NCBI RefSeq assembly: GCF_900110435.1
Contig: NZ_FODT01000014.1
Coordinates: 62,001 to 126,000, forward strand
DNA from: Rhodopseudomonas pseudopalustris
GTDB lineage: Bacteria; Pseudomonadota; Alphaproteobacteria; Rhizobiales; Xanthobacteraceae
Direction: 5' to 3'
DNA: 64,000 nt
Positions 36,489 to 48,726 of the stretch are shown in pieces. Each line of letters starts with the position of its first letter. Within the stretch, counting starts at the first letter, position 1. Below the pieces are notes generated by a model. It had not been told where the DNA came from and made no database searches. It worked only from the letters and a program-made list of their open reading frames with translations. The translations under genes were made by a program, and so were the position numbers.

Positions 36489-37495
36489 CCGACCTCACCG
36501 CCTCCGACGCGCTGCCGAAGCCGAAGCGCGATCTCGCGCCGGTGCTGCTGCCGCTGTTCCTGGCGCTGTTGATGCTGCCGCTGGTCGGCTCGTTCAGTTC
36601 CTGGGTGACGCTGACGGTCGCCAGTCTCGCGATGGGGATGATGATCTTCATCATGGCGTCCGGCCTGACGCTGGTGTTCGGGCTGATGGACGTGCTGAAT
36701 TTCGGCCACGGCGCCTTCATCGCCGTCGGCGCCTATGTGGCGACGCTGGTGCTGCTGCCGCTGGCCGGGATGTCGCAGGCGGATTCGCTGTTGACCAATC
36801 TCGCGGTGCTGGCGCCGGCGGCGCTTGCGGCGATGGCGGTGTCCGGCGCGCTCGGCCTCGTGGTCGAGCGCCTGCTGATCCTGCCGGTCTACGGCCAGCA
36901 CCTCAAACAGATCCTGATGACCACCGGCGGGCTGATCGTCGCCGAGCAGGCGCTGTACGCGCTGTGGGGGCCGCAGATCATTCCGGTGCCGCTGCCGACC
37001 GCGCTGCGCGGCTCGTTCATCATCGGCGACATCGCGATCGCGAAATATCGCCTGCTGGTGATGTTGGTCGGCATCGCAGTGTTCGTGGCGATCCAGCTGG
37101 TGCTGAACCGTACCAAGATCGGCCTGCTGATCCGCGCCGGCGTCGAGAACCGCGAGATGGTCGAGGCGCTCGGCTATCACATCAAGCGGCTGTTCCTCGG
37201 CGTGTTCATGGTCGGCTCGGCGCTGGCCGGCTTCGGCGGCATCATGTGGGCGCTGTATCGCGAGCAGGTTCACGCCTCGATGGGCAACGATCTCACCGTG
37301 CTGGTGTTCATCGTGGTGATCATCGGTGGGCTGGGCTCGATCGGCGGCTGCTTCATCGGCGCGCTGCTGGTGGCGATGGTCGCGAATTACGGCGGCTTCC
37401 TGGTGCCGAAGCTGGCGCTGGTCTCCAACATCCTGCTGATGGTCGCGATCCTGATGTGGCGGCCGCGCGGCCTGTATGCGGTGACCAGCCGATGA
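36485..37495 (+). CDS. livH: Branched-chain amino-acid-type ABC transporter permease (LivH)
   Basis: 336 residues and about eight membrane helices. GLTLVFGLMDVLNFGHGAFIAVGAY and the cytoplasmic ENREMVEALGY loop, which contacts the ATPase, identify LivH. Starts within the last four bases of livF (ATGA), so it is translated by coupling. Forms the inner-membrane channel with LivM. Confidence 0.94.
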
Positions 37496-37520
37496 CAAGT
37501 TCGCCGATGAGGATTTCCCG

Positions 37521-38588
37521 ATGATGATCCTGTCCGGCGATCCGCCGCGCAGCCGGGCGCTGTCGTTGATGCTGATCGCGATCATCGCGGTGCTGGCGAT
37601 CACGCCGTTCCTGTTCCCCGGCGCCAAGCCGCTCAACGTCGCCGCCAAGATCTGCATCTTCGCGGCGTTGGTCGCGTCCTATGATCTGCTGCTCGGCTAC
37701 ACCGGCACGGTGTCGTTCGCGCACACGATGTTCTACGGCATCGGCAGCTATGCGGTGGCGATCGCGCTGTACACGATGGGGCCGAGCTGGGGCGCGGTCG
37801 CGGCCGGCATCGTGATCGGCCTGCCGCTGGCGGCGCTGCTCGCGCTCGGCATCGGGCTGTTCTCGCTGCGGGTCGAGGCGATCTTCTTCGCGATGATCAC
37901 GCTGGCGGTCGCCTCCGCCTTTCTGGTGCTGGCGTCGCAGTTGTCGTGGCTGACCGGCGGCGAGGACGGTCGCAGCTTCCAGCTTCCGGAGCTGCTGCGG
38001 CCGGGAACGGTGTTCATCAAGGATCTGTTCGGCGTCCGGGTCAACGGCCGGATCCTGACCTATTACGTCATCTTCGTCGGCTGCGCGGCGATGATCCTCG
38101 GGCTGTTGCGGGTGGTGAACTCGCCGTTCGGCCGGGTGCTGCAGGCGGTCCGCGAGAATCGCTTCCGCGCCGAGGCGCTCGGCTATCGCACCGTGTTTCA
38201 TCTCACTTACGCCAACGTCATCGCCGCGCTGGTGGCGGCGTCCGCCGGCGTGCTCAACGCGATGTGGCTGCGCTATGCCGGGCCAGACACCTCGCTGAGC
38301 TTCTCGATCATGCTCGACATTCTGCTGATGGTGGTGATCGGCGGCATGGGCACGATCTACGGCGCGATCATCGGCGCGACGATCTTCATCCTGGCGCAGA
38401 ATTACCTGCAGGCGCTGATGGGCGCGGCCTCCAATGCCGCCACCGAGGCCGGGCTTCCGCTGCTCCCAGGCCTGCTGCATCCGGATCGCTGGCTGCTGTG
38501 GCTGGGGCTGCTGTTCGTCGCCAGCGTGTATTTCTTCCCGACCGGGATCGTCGGCAGGTTGCGGGGGTCGCCCAAGCCGGCGGAGTGA
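37521..38588 (+). CDS. livM: Branched-chain amino-acid-type ABC transporter permease (LivM)
   Basis: 355 residues and about ten membrane helices. YDLLLGYTGTVSFAHTMFYGIGSYA and the ENRFRAEALGY ATPase-coupling loop identify LivM. GAGG at about 37505 lies before the ATG at 37521; a second ATG follows directly. Last gene of the K-G-F-H-M cluster. Confidence 0.94.
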   Translation: MMILSGDPPRSRALSLMLIAIIAVLAITPFLFPGAKPLNVAAKICIFAALVASYDLLLGYTGTVSFAHTMFYGIGSYAVAIALYTMGPSWGAVAAGIVIGLPLAALLALGIGLFSLRVEAIFFAMITLAVASAFLVLASQLSWLTGGEDGRSFQLPELLRPGTVFIKDLFGVRVNGRILTYYVIFVGCAAMILGLLRVVNSPFGRVLQAVRENRFRAEALGYRTVFHLTYANVIAALVAASAGVLNAMWLRYAGPDTSLSFSIMLDILLMVVIGGMGTIYGAIIGATIFILAQNYLQALMGAASNAATEAGLPLLPGLLHPDRWLLWLGLLFVASVYFFPTGIVGRLRGSPKPAE

Positions 38589-38799
38589 GCTGCGACGAAC
38601 GTCGGAGGCCACATTTGCCTGCGCGCTCCTGACGCGCCGGAACACGGCGTAATCTGCGCCAGATCAATCTCATGTGCAGATGCACAGAGTATCCTGTTGC
38701 CGTTCGGGGCGCTCTCTCGGTATCGCGCCCCTCTCGAAAGGACGCCCTGCCTATTCGGATACCGAACGGCAAAATCGTCCGACTAAACAGGAAGTTGAA

Positions 38800-39105
38800 A
38801 TGACGTTTCTCTTGATGCTTACAGCGGTTGCTTTCGCGGCCGCCATTGTGGTGGCGCGTGCGCTCGCAACCGCTGCTCCGAACGGTAAAATGATGTCGCA
38901 GGCCGCCGGCGCCGCCACGATCGTCGTCGCGCCGATCATCACCCTCGTGATCGCCATCGTGCTCGGCAAGTTCGGCATTGGCGGCGAAGTCCTCACCGCA
39001 ACCGAGATTCTGCAATCGGCGGCTCTTCCCGCGTTCTGCACGCTGTTCGTGGCCCCGATCGCGTTCTGGTTCTTCCGCCGCCAAGGCCTTAGGGCTGGCG
39101 CTTGA
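38800..39105 (+). CDS. Small membrane protein of unknown function
   Basis: 101 residues, starting at the ATG 38800 with AGGA a few bases upstream. Three hydrophobic segments (FLLMLTAVAFAAAIVVARALA, AATIVVAPIITLVIAIVLG, AALPAFCTLFVAPIAFWFF) and a basic end (RRQGLRAGA) suggest a small inner-membrane protein with three helices. No homologous family was recognised. Separate from liv (211 bp gap) and with no obvious partner downstream. Confidence 0.65.
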   Translation: MTFLLMLTAVAFAAAIVVARALATAAPNGKMMSQAAGAATIVVAPIITLVIAIVLGKFGIGGEVLTATEILQSAALPAFCTLFVAPIAFWFFRRQGLRAGA

Positions 39106-39448
39106 GGACGACATCCTCCGTAGCGGACAGATCTGCTCGTTGAGATTCACGTTCGAGGTCGGCGGCGATACCACGCCGCCGACCAAACGGTCGGAACGCA
39201 CTTCCATCTGCGGCATTCATCTGCAGCGTCGAATTCCGTAACGAAAGATCCCCCGCGCACCCGAATTGCGCGAAACGCTATTCCCTTTTCGGCTGGCCCT
39301 GTAGCAAGTCCAGAAGGTGCCGGGCGCAGTTTCGGGGACGGCATTCCAATATTTCATGCAGTCGCATCTATTTTGCGGCCGAACCATTGCCTTTCCCGCG
39401 GCGAGCCCCAAGTTCCTCCCTATTCGCAATCTTCCCGGGAACGGCACA
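39106..39448. other. 343-bp region with no gene seen
   Basis: No frame with coding character was found between the small membrane protein and the flavin oxidoreductase. The stretch GTTGAGATTCACGTTCGAGG near 39137 and an AT-richer part near 39352-39370 (ATATTTCATGCAGTCGCATC) may hold promoter elements of the downstream oxidoreductase, but no clear -35/-10 pair or operator could be assigned. Confidence 0.5.
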
Positions 39449-40549
39449 ATGACCAATTCCAAACTCTTCGAGCCCTACCAGCTCGGCTCGATCACGCTCT
39501 CCAACCGCACGGCGATGGCGCCGCTGACGCGCAATCGCGCGATTCCCGAGGGGCTGGTGCCCAATCCGCTCGCGGTGGAGTATTATGGCCAACGCGCCGG
39601 CGCCGGGCTGCTGATCACCGAAGCGAGCCAGATCTCGCAGCAGGGCCAAGGCTATCAGGACACCCCCGGCATCTATTCCAAGGAGCAGATCGCGGCTTGG
39701 CGCAAAGTCACCGACGAGGTGCACAAGCGCGGCGGCAAGATCTTCATCCAGCTCTGGCACGTCGGCCGCATCTCTCATGTCGACCTGCAACCGAACGGCG
39801 GCGCCCCGGTCGCGCCTTCGGCGATCAAGGCCAACACCAAGACCTTCGTCGGCGGCAAGTTCGTGGATGTCTCCGAGCCCCGCGCGCTGGAGTTGAATGA
39901 GATTCCCGGAATCGTCGATGCGTTCCGCCAGGGCGCCGCCAATGCGATCGCGGCCGGTTTCGACGGCGTCGAAATTCATGCCGCCAACGGCTATCTGCTC
40001 GACCAGTTCGCCAAGGACGGCGCCAACAAACGCACCGACGCCTATGGCGGATCGATCGAGAACCGCGCGAAGCTGATGCTCGAAGTTGCCAAGGCGGTGG
40101 CCGACGAGATCGGCGCCGGCCGCACCGGCATCCGGCTGTCGCCGGTGACCCCGGCCAACGGCATCTCGGACTCTGATCCGCAGCCGCTGTTCGACTACAT
40201 CGTCGACCAGCTCAACGCGCTGAAGCTGGTCTACATCCACGTGATCGAGGGGGCGACCGGCGGCCCGCGCGACAACGCCCCGTTCGACTATGCAAGCCTG
40301 CGCAAGCGCTTCAGCGGCACCTATATCGGCAACAACGGCTACGACCTCGCGCTCGCCAACAAGGTACTCGACGCCGGCGAGGCCGATCTGATCGCATTCG
40401 GCACGCCGTTCATTTCGAATCCCGACCTCGTCGAGCGCCTGAAGAACGGCGCGCCCCTCAATAAGCCGGACAAGGCGACCTTCTATGGCGGCGGCGCCAA
40501 GGGCTACACCGACTACCCGACATTGGAGTCGCTACAGGCGGCGCAATAA
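39449..40549 (+). CDS. Old Yellow Enzyme family NADH:flavin oxidoreductase
   Basis: 366 residues from ATG 39449. An FMN-binding TIM barrel: SLxLxNR-type LGSITLSNRTAMAPLTRNRA, LLITEASQISQ, QLWHVGRISH, the catalytic/FMN segment GVEIHAANGYLLDQF and RTDAYGGS, then NGGYD-like GNNGYDLALA. It reduces activated C=C or nitro compounds with NAD(P)H, as NemA does. HAAN gives the substrate-binding His/Asn pair. The natural substrate is unknown. Single gene. Confidence 0.93.
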   Translation: MTNSKLFEPYQLGSITLSNRTAMAPLTRNRAIPEGLVPNPLAVEYYGQRAGAGLLITEASQISQQGQGYQDTPGIYSKEQIAAWRKVTDEVHKRGGKIFIQLWHVGRISHVDLQPNGGAPVAPSAIKANTKTFVGGKFVDVSEPRALELNEIPGIVDAFRQGAANAIAAGFDGVEIHAANGYLLDQFAKDGANKRTDAYGGSIENRAKLMLEVAKAVADEIGAGRTGIRLSPVTPANGISDSDPQPLFDYIVDQLNALKLVYIHVIEGATGGPRDNAPFDYASLRKRFSGTYIGNNGYDLALANKVLDAGEADLIAFGTPFISNPDLVERLKNGAPLNKPDKATFYGGGAKGYTDYPTLESLQAAQ

Positions 40550-40568
40550 CGACAAGGCCTCTCAACCC

Positions 40569-40676
40569 GTCATTCCGGGGCGCGCGAAGCGCGAACCCGG
40601 AATCAAGAGGTTGGTGCGACGATGCGACAACGGCTCGGAACTCCGGGTTCGCCGCTCCGCGGCGCCCCGGAATGAC
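40569..40676. repeat. Intergenic palindromic repeat pair (GTCATTCCGGGGCGC type)
   Basis: GTCATTCCGGGGCGCGCGAA ... GAACCCGGAATC on the left, and ACTCCGGGTTCGCCGCTCCG-like ... GGCGCCCCGGAATGAC on the right. The two middle strings AGAGGTTGGTGCGACGATGC also match the copy at 23264, so the copies share spacer as well as arms. Confidence 0.85.
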
Positions 40677-40701
40677 TTCTTGAAAAGCCACTCCTGAATC
40701 A

Positions 40702-40729
40702 GAAAGGCCGGGATCGCTCCCGGCCTTTC
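40702..40729. terminator. Bidirectional hairpin terminator
   Basis: GAAAGGCCGGGA TCGC TCCCGGCCTTTC is a perfect 12-bp stem with a four-base loop. It lies between the oxidoreductase (plus) and glpV (minus), whose stop is 22 bp away, and reads as a terminator from both sides: the A/T end of the stem gives short T runs (CCTTTC) rather than a long tail. Confidence 0.8.
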
Positions 40730-40751
40730 GCGTTGTTGCTCGGCGCGTCGC

Positions 40752-42551
<1,800 letters not shown>

Positions 42552-42620
42552 CCTTGGTTCCTCCGTTAAGCGACAACGTCAGGCCCCGGGTTGATCCCGA
42601 ACCTGTCACTCATTCGCCAC

Positions 42621-42947
42621 TCACACCGTGCGGAAAATCGCAACGGCGGAGAGCAGCGACAGCACAGTGGCGAGCCACAGGCTCGACACTTCAATTCCTT
42701 CTCCGACCGGCAGCGTCAGCAGCGGATCGGTCCCCACCACCGCGATCCATACCAGGTGAATCACGGCGGCGAGAATCAGCGACAGAAACAGCCGGTCGCC
42801 GCGGGTCGTCGGAATCCGCAGCACGCCGACACGCTCGATCTCGGGATAGGCGACGGCCAACCACGTCATGGTCGCGAGCGTCGCGGCGAGCGCCACGAAG
42901 AAGATCGCGGTCGGCCCGGTCCATGCCATCCATGCGAAATGATCCAC
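42621..42947 (-). CDS. glpU: DUF2160 small membrane protein of the glycerol transporter
   Basis: 108 residues from a GTG at 42947; AAGGAG at 42955-42960 fixes it. Three hydrophobic stretches (AIFFVALAATLATMTWLAVA, LFLSLILAAVIHLVWIAVV, LWLATVLSLLSAVAIF) give a small membrane protein. DUF2160 members lie between the permease and binding-protein genes in Rhizobiales glp operons and are called GlpU; the biochemical role is not known. The upstream frame to 43028 contains a repeat fragment and is not coding. Confidence 0.85.
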   Translation of the reverse strand: MDHFAWMAWTGPTAIFFVALAATLATMTWLAVAYPEIERVGVLRIPTTRGDRLFLSLILAAVIHLVWIAVVGTDPLLTLPVGEGIEVSSLWLATVLSLLSAVAIFRTV

Positions 42948-42959
42948 GACGTTACTCCT

Positions 42960-43003
42960 TGCGCATGATCTGGTCCGAAAACCGGCGTCCGCTTTTTGGG
43001 GGC
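42960..43003. repeat. Partial dispersed repeat inside the glp operon
   Basis: GCGCATGATCTGGTCCGAAA followed by ACCGGCGTCCGCTTTTTGGG resembles the left part of a dispersed Rhizobiales repeat whose complete form pairs GCGCATGATC with GATCATGCGC. Here the second half is absent. It fills the glpQ-glpU gap. Confidence 0.55.
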
Positions 43004-43014
43004 ACACGCGCCTC

Positions 43015-43820
43015 CTACACCCGGCCAAGCGCGAAGCCGCGCGCGATGTAGTTGCGGACGAACCAGATCACCAGCGCGCCCGGGATGATGGTGAGCACGC
43101 CGGCGGCGGCGAGCAGGCCCCAGTCCATGCCGGCGGCCGACACGGTCCGCGTCATCACCGCCGAAATCGGCTTGGCGTTGACGGAGGTCAGCGTTCGCGC
43201 CAGCAGCAACTCCACCCACGAGAACATGAAGCAGAAGAACGCCGCCACGCCGATGCCCGAGGCAATCAACGGCATCAGAATCTTTACGAAGAATCGCGGG
43301 AACGAATAGCCGTCGAGGAACGCGGTCTCGTCGATCTCGCGCGGCACGCCGGAGACGAAGCCTTCGAGAATCCACACCGCCAAGGGCACGTTGAACAGGC
43401 AATGCGCCAGCGCCACCGCCCACGGCGTATCAAACAGATTGATCGCCGAATACAGGTTGAAGAACGGCAGCGCGTAGACCGCGGCCGGCGCCATCCGGTT
43501 CGACAGCAGCCAGAAGAACAGATGCTTGTCGCCGAGGAAGCGATACCGCGAGAACGCATAAGCCGCCGGCAGCGCGAACGAGATCGACAGCACGGTGTTG
43601 ATGACGACGTATTGCAGCGAATTGATGTAACCCGAATACCAGCTCGGATCGGTGAAGATCGTCCGGTAATTCTCGAGCGTCGGCTGATGCGGCCACAGCG
43701 TCATCGTCGTGACGATTTCACTATTGGTCTTGAAGCTCATATTGACGAGCCAGTAGATCGGCAACATCAGGAACAGCAGATAGAGCGCCATCACGACGCG
43801 GCGGCCTGGGATCGAGTGCA

Positions 43821-43821
<1 letters not shown>
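43015..43821 (-). CDS. glpQ: Glycerol ABC transporter permease
   Basis: 268 residues with about six membrane helices. The EAA loop reads REIDETAFLDGYSFPRFFVKILMP, where the conserved G is at DGYS. Start MHSIPGRRVVMAL at 43821; its ATG overlaps the stop of the upstream reading frame by one base (TGATG), so it depends on translation of glpP reaching its end. With glpP interrupted, its expression may fall. Confidence 0.92.
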
Positions 43822-44722
<901 letters not shown>

Positions 44723-44723
<1 letters not shown>

Positions 44724-45826
44724 CAGGCGACCTGCTCCAGTGCGCGGCCTTCGACGATTTCACTGTCAGCGTAGACGTGGATGCGCGACGACTCGAACAT
44801 CAGGCCGGCCTCGTCGCCATCGGCGGAGAAGCCGTCCGGCACGCGCGCGGCGAAGCGGGCGCCGCCGACCCGCACCCAGGCGAAGCGGATGCGGCCGAGA
44901 TCGTCGATCCGCTCGATCCGCCCGGTCATCAGCCCCGGCGCCCTGGCGGTGAGGTGAACGAACTCCGGTCGGACACCGATTTCGATCTTGGCGCCCACCG
45001 GCAGATGGTCATAGCCGCGGGTGAGCGTGATCGCATGGCCGTCGATCAGCGCCTCGCGGCCGCGGATCTGCGCCGGCACGATGTTCATGCCCGGCGAACC
45101 GATGAAGTAACCGACGAAGGTGTGCGCCGGCCGATCGAACAATTCCTCGGGCGTTCCGCTCTGCACGACGCGACCGTCGTGCATCACCACGACGGTGTCG
45201 GCGAAGGTCAGCGCTTCGGTCTGGTCGTGGGTGACGTAGATCATCGTGAGATCGAGCGCGCGATGCAGCGCCTTCAGCTTCGAGCGCAGTTCCCACTTCA
45301 GATGCGGATCGATCACCGTCAGCGGCTCGTCGAACAGGATCGCAGAAACGTCGGAACGGACCAGACCGCGGCCGAGTGAAATCTTCTGCTTGGCATCCGC
45401 CGTGAGCCGCGTCGCCTTGCGTTTCAGATGCGGCGTGAGGTCGAGCAGATCGGCGATCTCGGCGACTCGCGCGTCGATCTCGGGCTTCGGCACGCCGCGG
45501 TTCTTCAGCGGGAATTCCAGATTCTCACGCACCGTCATGGTGTCGTAGATCACCGGAAACTGGAACACCTGCGCGATGTTGCGCTCACGGGTCGACAGCC
45601 GGGTGACATCCCTGCCGTCGAACTGGATCTGGCCGCGCGACGGCGTGACGATGCCGGAGATCAGATTGAGCAGCGTGGTCTTGCCGCAGCCTGAGGGGCC
45701 GAGCAGCGCGTAGGCGCCGCCCTGCCGCCAGGTCATCGACACCGGCTTCAACGCATAGGCGGCCGCCGGCAGATTGTCGCCAACGAGGTAGGAATGGGCA
45801 AGGTCGACCAGGTCAATGCGCGCCAT
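44723..45826 (-). CDS. glpT: Glycerol ABC transporter ATPase with degenerate signature motif
   Basis: 367 residues. Walker A GPSGCGKT (43-50), Walker B ILFDEP (163-168) and H-loop YVTHDQTEA (His200) are intact, but the ABC signature LSGGQ is replaced by LTADAKQ (141-147). The C-terminal TOBE-type regulatory domain is present. It pairs with GlpS. Its stop overlaps the glpP start by one base. Degenerate signatures of this kind are known in some family members, so this may be normal for GlpT. Confidence 0.93.
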
Positions 45827-45838
45827 CGGCCCTCTCCG

Positions 45839-46918
45839 TCACATCGGCTTCGGCGCGGCGACGAGGCGGTCGGCCGCGTCGAACACGAACAGATTGGCGG
45901 GGTCGAGGATCGCGTCCAGGGTTTGGCCCGGTTCGAACTCGTGCACGCCGTGCAGCACCGCGACCCAATTGTCGTCGCCGCGCTTGAGATGCACGAAGCT
46001 CTCCGAGCCGGTGATCTCGGTCACCGCGACAGTGGCCTGGAACGCGTGGCGATCGGGATTGACGCGCGCGACCTCGATCTGATGGGCGCGGAAGCCGACG
46101 CGATAGGCGCCGTCGCCGAGCCCGGCGAAGACGCCGGTGGCGGGCGCCGTGACGCCGCCAGCATAGTGCACGGTGCCGGCCTTCTTCTCCGCGCCGACGA
46201 TGTTGAGCGGCGGATCTGAGAACACCTGCGCGACCCGCATGGTGTCGGGCTGGCGATAGACCTGCGGCGTCGGGCCGGTCTGCAGCACCTGTCCTTCCCA
46301 CATGCAGACGGTGCGACCACCGAGCAGCAGCGCCTCGGAGGGCTCGGTGGTGGCGTAGACGAAGATCGCACCCGACGCCTCGAAGATCCGCGGCAGTTCG
46401 GTGCGCAGTTCTTCGCGCAGCTTGTAGTCGAGATTGGCGAGCGGCTCGTCGAGCAGCACGAGATCGGCGCCCTTGACCAGCGCGCGGGCGATCGCGGTGC
46501 GCTGCTGCTGGCCGCCGGAGAGTTGCAGCGGCGTGCGCTTCAGATACGGCTCGAGCTTCAGCAGCTTGGCCGCCTCCTGCACGCGCTGCTCGATCTCGTC
46601 GCGCGACTTGCCCTGCACCCGCAGCGGCGAGGCGATGTTCTCATAGACCGTCAGCGACGGGTAATTGATGAATTGTTGATACACCATCGCCACCGAACGC
46701 TTGCGCACGTCGAACCCGGTGACGTCCTTTCCGTCGACCAGCACGCGGCCTGTGGTCGGCTTGTCGAGGCCGGCGAGCAGCCGCATGATCGAGGTCTTGC
46801 CCGACAACGTCGGCCCGAGCAGCACGCTCAGCGTGCCGCGCTCAAGCGTCAGCGACACGTCGCGGATCGCCGGCAGGCCGTCGAGCATCCTGGTGACATT
46901 CTCCAGGCTGACGCTCAT
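45839..46918 (-). CDS. glpS: Glycerol ABC transporter ATPase lacking the H-loop histidine
   Basis: 359 residues. Walker A GPTLSGKTS (35-43), signature LSGGQQQR (133-140) and Walker B LVLLDEP (153-159) are intact. In the H-loop, where GlpT has THD, this protein has YATTEPSEA, so the switch histidine is replaced by Thr near 191. With GlpT it forms an asymmetric pair. Four-base overlap with the glpD stop (46915-46918). Confidence 0.93.
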   Translation of the reverse strand: MSVSLENVTRMLDGLPAIRDVSLTLERGTLSVLLGPTLSGKTSIMRLLAGLDKPTTGRVLVDGKDVTGFDVRKRSVAMVYQQFINYPSLTVYENIASPLRVQGKSRDEIEQRVQEAAKLLKLEPYLKRTPLQLSGGQQQRTAIARALVKGADLVLLDEPLANLDYKLREELRTELPRIFEASGAIFVYATTEPSEALLLGGRTVCMWEGQVLQTGPTPQVYRQPDTMRVAQVFSDPPLNIVGAEKKAGTVHYAGGVTAPATGVFAGLGDGAYRVGFRAHQIEVARVNPDRHAFQATVAVTEITGSESFVHLKRGDDNWVAVLHGVHEFEPGQTLDAILDPANLFVFDAADRLVAAPKPM

Positions 46919-48456
46919 GCCCGACCTCCCGCCTGCTGCTGGGGCTTTTCAGACGCGCGGTGCGCGGTGATCCATTGATCGATCGCGGCGAGCGCAGAGG
47001 GCGGCAGCCGCAGACCGAGCTTTGATCGCCGCCAGACGATATCGTCCGCGCTGCGAGCCCATTCGCGATTCATCAGATAGCGGACTTCGGCCTCCGTCAA
47101 TGTGGCTCCGAAGTCGCAGCCGAGGTCGGCCATCGACTTCGCCGCACCGAGCAGATCGCGCGCGCGCGTGCCGTAGGCGTGCGCGAGTCGGCTCGCATGG
47201 GGTGCGGAAAGGAAGGGATAGTTGCGACCGAGGTCGGCGATCAGCGCCGGCAGGCCATCGGTCGGAAAGTCGCCGCCCGGCAAAGGTTTGTGCGCGGTCC
47301 AGCCCTCTTTCGCCTTGGCGCCTTTCAGATAGGGCGCGAGCTTCTCCAGCGCTTCTTCGGACAGCCGGCGATAGGTCGTGATCTTGCCGCCGTAGATCGA
47401 CAGCAGCGGCGCGCCGCCCGGCGTGTCGAGCTCGAACACGTAGTCGCGGGTCGCGGCCTTGGCCTCGCTGGCGCCGTCGTCGTACAGCGGGCGAACGCCC
47501 GAGAACGTCCAGACCACATCCGCCGGCGTCACCGGCTTGGCGAAATACGCGCTGACAGCGTCGCAGAGATAGCTGATCTCTTCCGGCGTCGCCTTCACTT
47601 GCGAGGGATCGCCGTCATAGTCGCGGTCAGTGGTGCCGATCAAAGTGAAATCACCTTGATACGGAATCGCGAACACGATGCGGCCATCGGCGTTCTGGAA
47701 GATGTAGGCGCGATCGTGCGCGTAGAGTTTCGGCACAACGATGTGCGAACCCTGCACCAGCCGCACCTTCGAGGTGGCATTGACGCCGGCGCCGGAGGCC
47801 AGCACGGCCTCGACCCAGGGACCGGCGGCATTGACGAGCGTCCGCGCCTGGATCGTGCTGCGGACGCCGCTTTGCATGTCCTCGAGCGAAATCTCCCAGA
47901 TGCCGTCGCTTTGCCGGACCTGGGTCGCGCGGGTGCGGGTGCGGATGTCGGCGCCGCGCTCGGCGGCGTCGCGGGCGGTGAGCACGACCAGGCGCGCGTC
48001 GTCGACAAAGCAATCGGAATATTCGAAGCCGCGGGTAAAGCGCCCGGGGATCAGCGGCTTGCCGACCTCGTCATGGGCGAGATCGACCGAGCGGGTCGGC
48101 GGCAGCAATCTGCGGCCGCCGATGTAATCGTACAGAAACAGCCCGAGCCGCAGCCGCCAGGCCGGTCGCAAGCCGGAATGATGCGGCAACACGAAGCGTA
48201 GCGGACCGATGATGTGCGGCGCGATCTGCCACAGCCGCTCGCGCTCGATCAGCGCCTCACGGACCAGCCGAAATTCGAAATATTCGAGGTAGCGCAATCC
48301 GCCGTGGATCAGCTTGGTCGACCACGACGAGGTGCCGCTGGCCAGATCGTTCATCTCACAAAGGAAAACGGAATTGCCCCGGCCGGCCGCGTCGCGCGCG
48401 ATGCCACAGCCGTTGATCCCGCCGCCTATGATCGCGAGATCGAAAATCTTCGCCAC
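46915..48456 (-). CDS. glpD: Glycerol-3-phosphate dehydrogenase, aerobic, FAD-linked
   Basis: 513 residues from a GTG at 48456, preceded by GGGAG. GGGING (11-16) is the FAD Rossmann motif and GSHIVVPKL, TDRDYDGDPSQ and RPLYDDG are characteristic. It oxidises glycerol-3-phosphate to dihydroxyacetone phosphate at the inner membrane, passing electrons to quinone. First structural gene of the glp operon; the frame is open to 48576, but the extra 40 residues run over the operator and are not conserved. Confidence 0.95.
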   Translation of the reverse strand: MAKIFDLAIIGGGINGCGIARDAAGRGNSVFLCEMNDLASGTSSWSTKLIHGGLRYLEYFEFRLVREALIERERLWQIAPHIIGPLRFVLPHHSGLRPAWRLRLGLFLYDYIGGRRLLPPTRSVDLAHDEVGKPLIPGRFTRGFEYSDCFVDDARLVVLTARDAAERGADIRTRTRATQVRQSDGIWEISLEDMQSGVRSTIQARTLVNAAGPWVEAVLASGAGVNATSKVRLVQGSHIVVPKLYAHDRAYIFQNADGRIVFAIPYQGDFTLIGTTDRDYDGDPSQVKATPEEISYLCDAVSAYFAKPVTPADVVWTFSGVRPLYDDGASEAKAATRDYVFELDTPGGAPLLSIYGGKITTYRRLSEEALEKLAPYLKGAKAKEGWTAHKPLPGGDFPTDGLPALIADLGRNYPFLSAPHASRLAHAYGTRARDLLGAAKSMADLGCDFGATLTEAEVRYLMNREWARSADDIVWRRSKLGLRLPPSALAAIDQWITAHRASEKPQQQAGGRA

Positions 48457-48492
48457 GAGCGCTCCCAGCTCCTTGCGAATTGCTGCACTGCA

Positions 48493-48551
48493 GCTTTCGC
48501 TTTTGTCGAATTTCTTTCGGTGCGAAATAAAACACAAACCAAAACGAAAGC
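48493..48551. promoter_or_regulatory. Probable GlpR operator with nested dyads upstream of glpD
   Basis: TTTCG at 48495 and 48515 faces CGAAA at 48523 and 48545. The inner pair TTTCGGTGCGAAA (48515-48527) and the outer pair GCTTTCG.../...CGAAAGC (48493-48551) share nearly the same centre. TTTCG-type half sites are usual for DeoR-family repressors. It lies 37-95 bp upstream of the glpD GTG in the 270-bp glpR-glpD gap. Binding by GlpR is inferred. Confidence 0.65.
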
Positions 48552-48726
48552 AAGCGCCTTGTGGCATTTGCAACACGGCCGGCGCAGTGAATTTCGCAAT
48601 CTCTGATTTGGATTGGCGCGTCAGGCCTAAGCTGCGCTTCCGATGTCATCGGAACCGGAGTGTCAAGTCGTTGTTTTGAAACGCTTTTTTGACGTAAGCC
48701 CGCTGTCGGCCTCGCCCGAAAACGCG

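Noticed and set aside
40569-40676. Insertion sequence remnant
   Set aside because: There is no transposase fragment or target duplication; it fits the palindromic repeat family instead.
48636-48662. Degenerate copy of the two-hairpin repeat (TTCCGATGTCATCGGAA)
   Set aside because: A short perfect dyad is present, but too little of the element is recognisable to call a copy.
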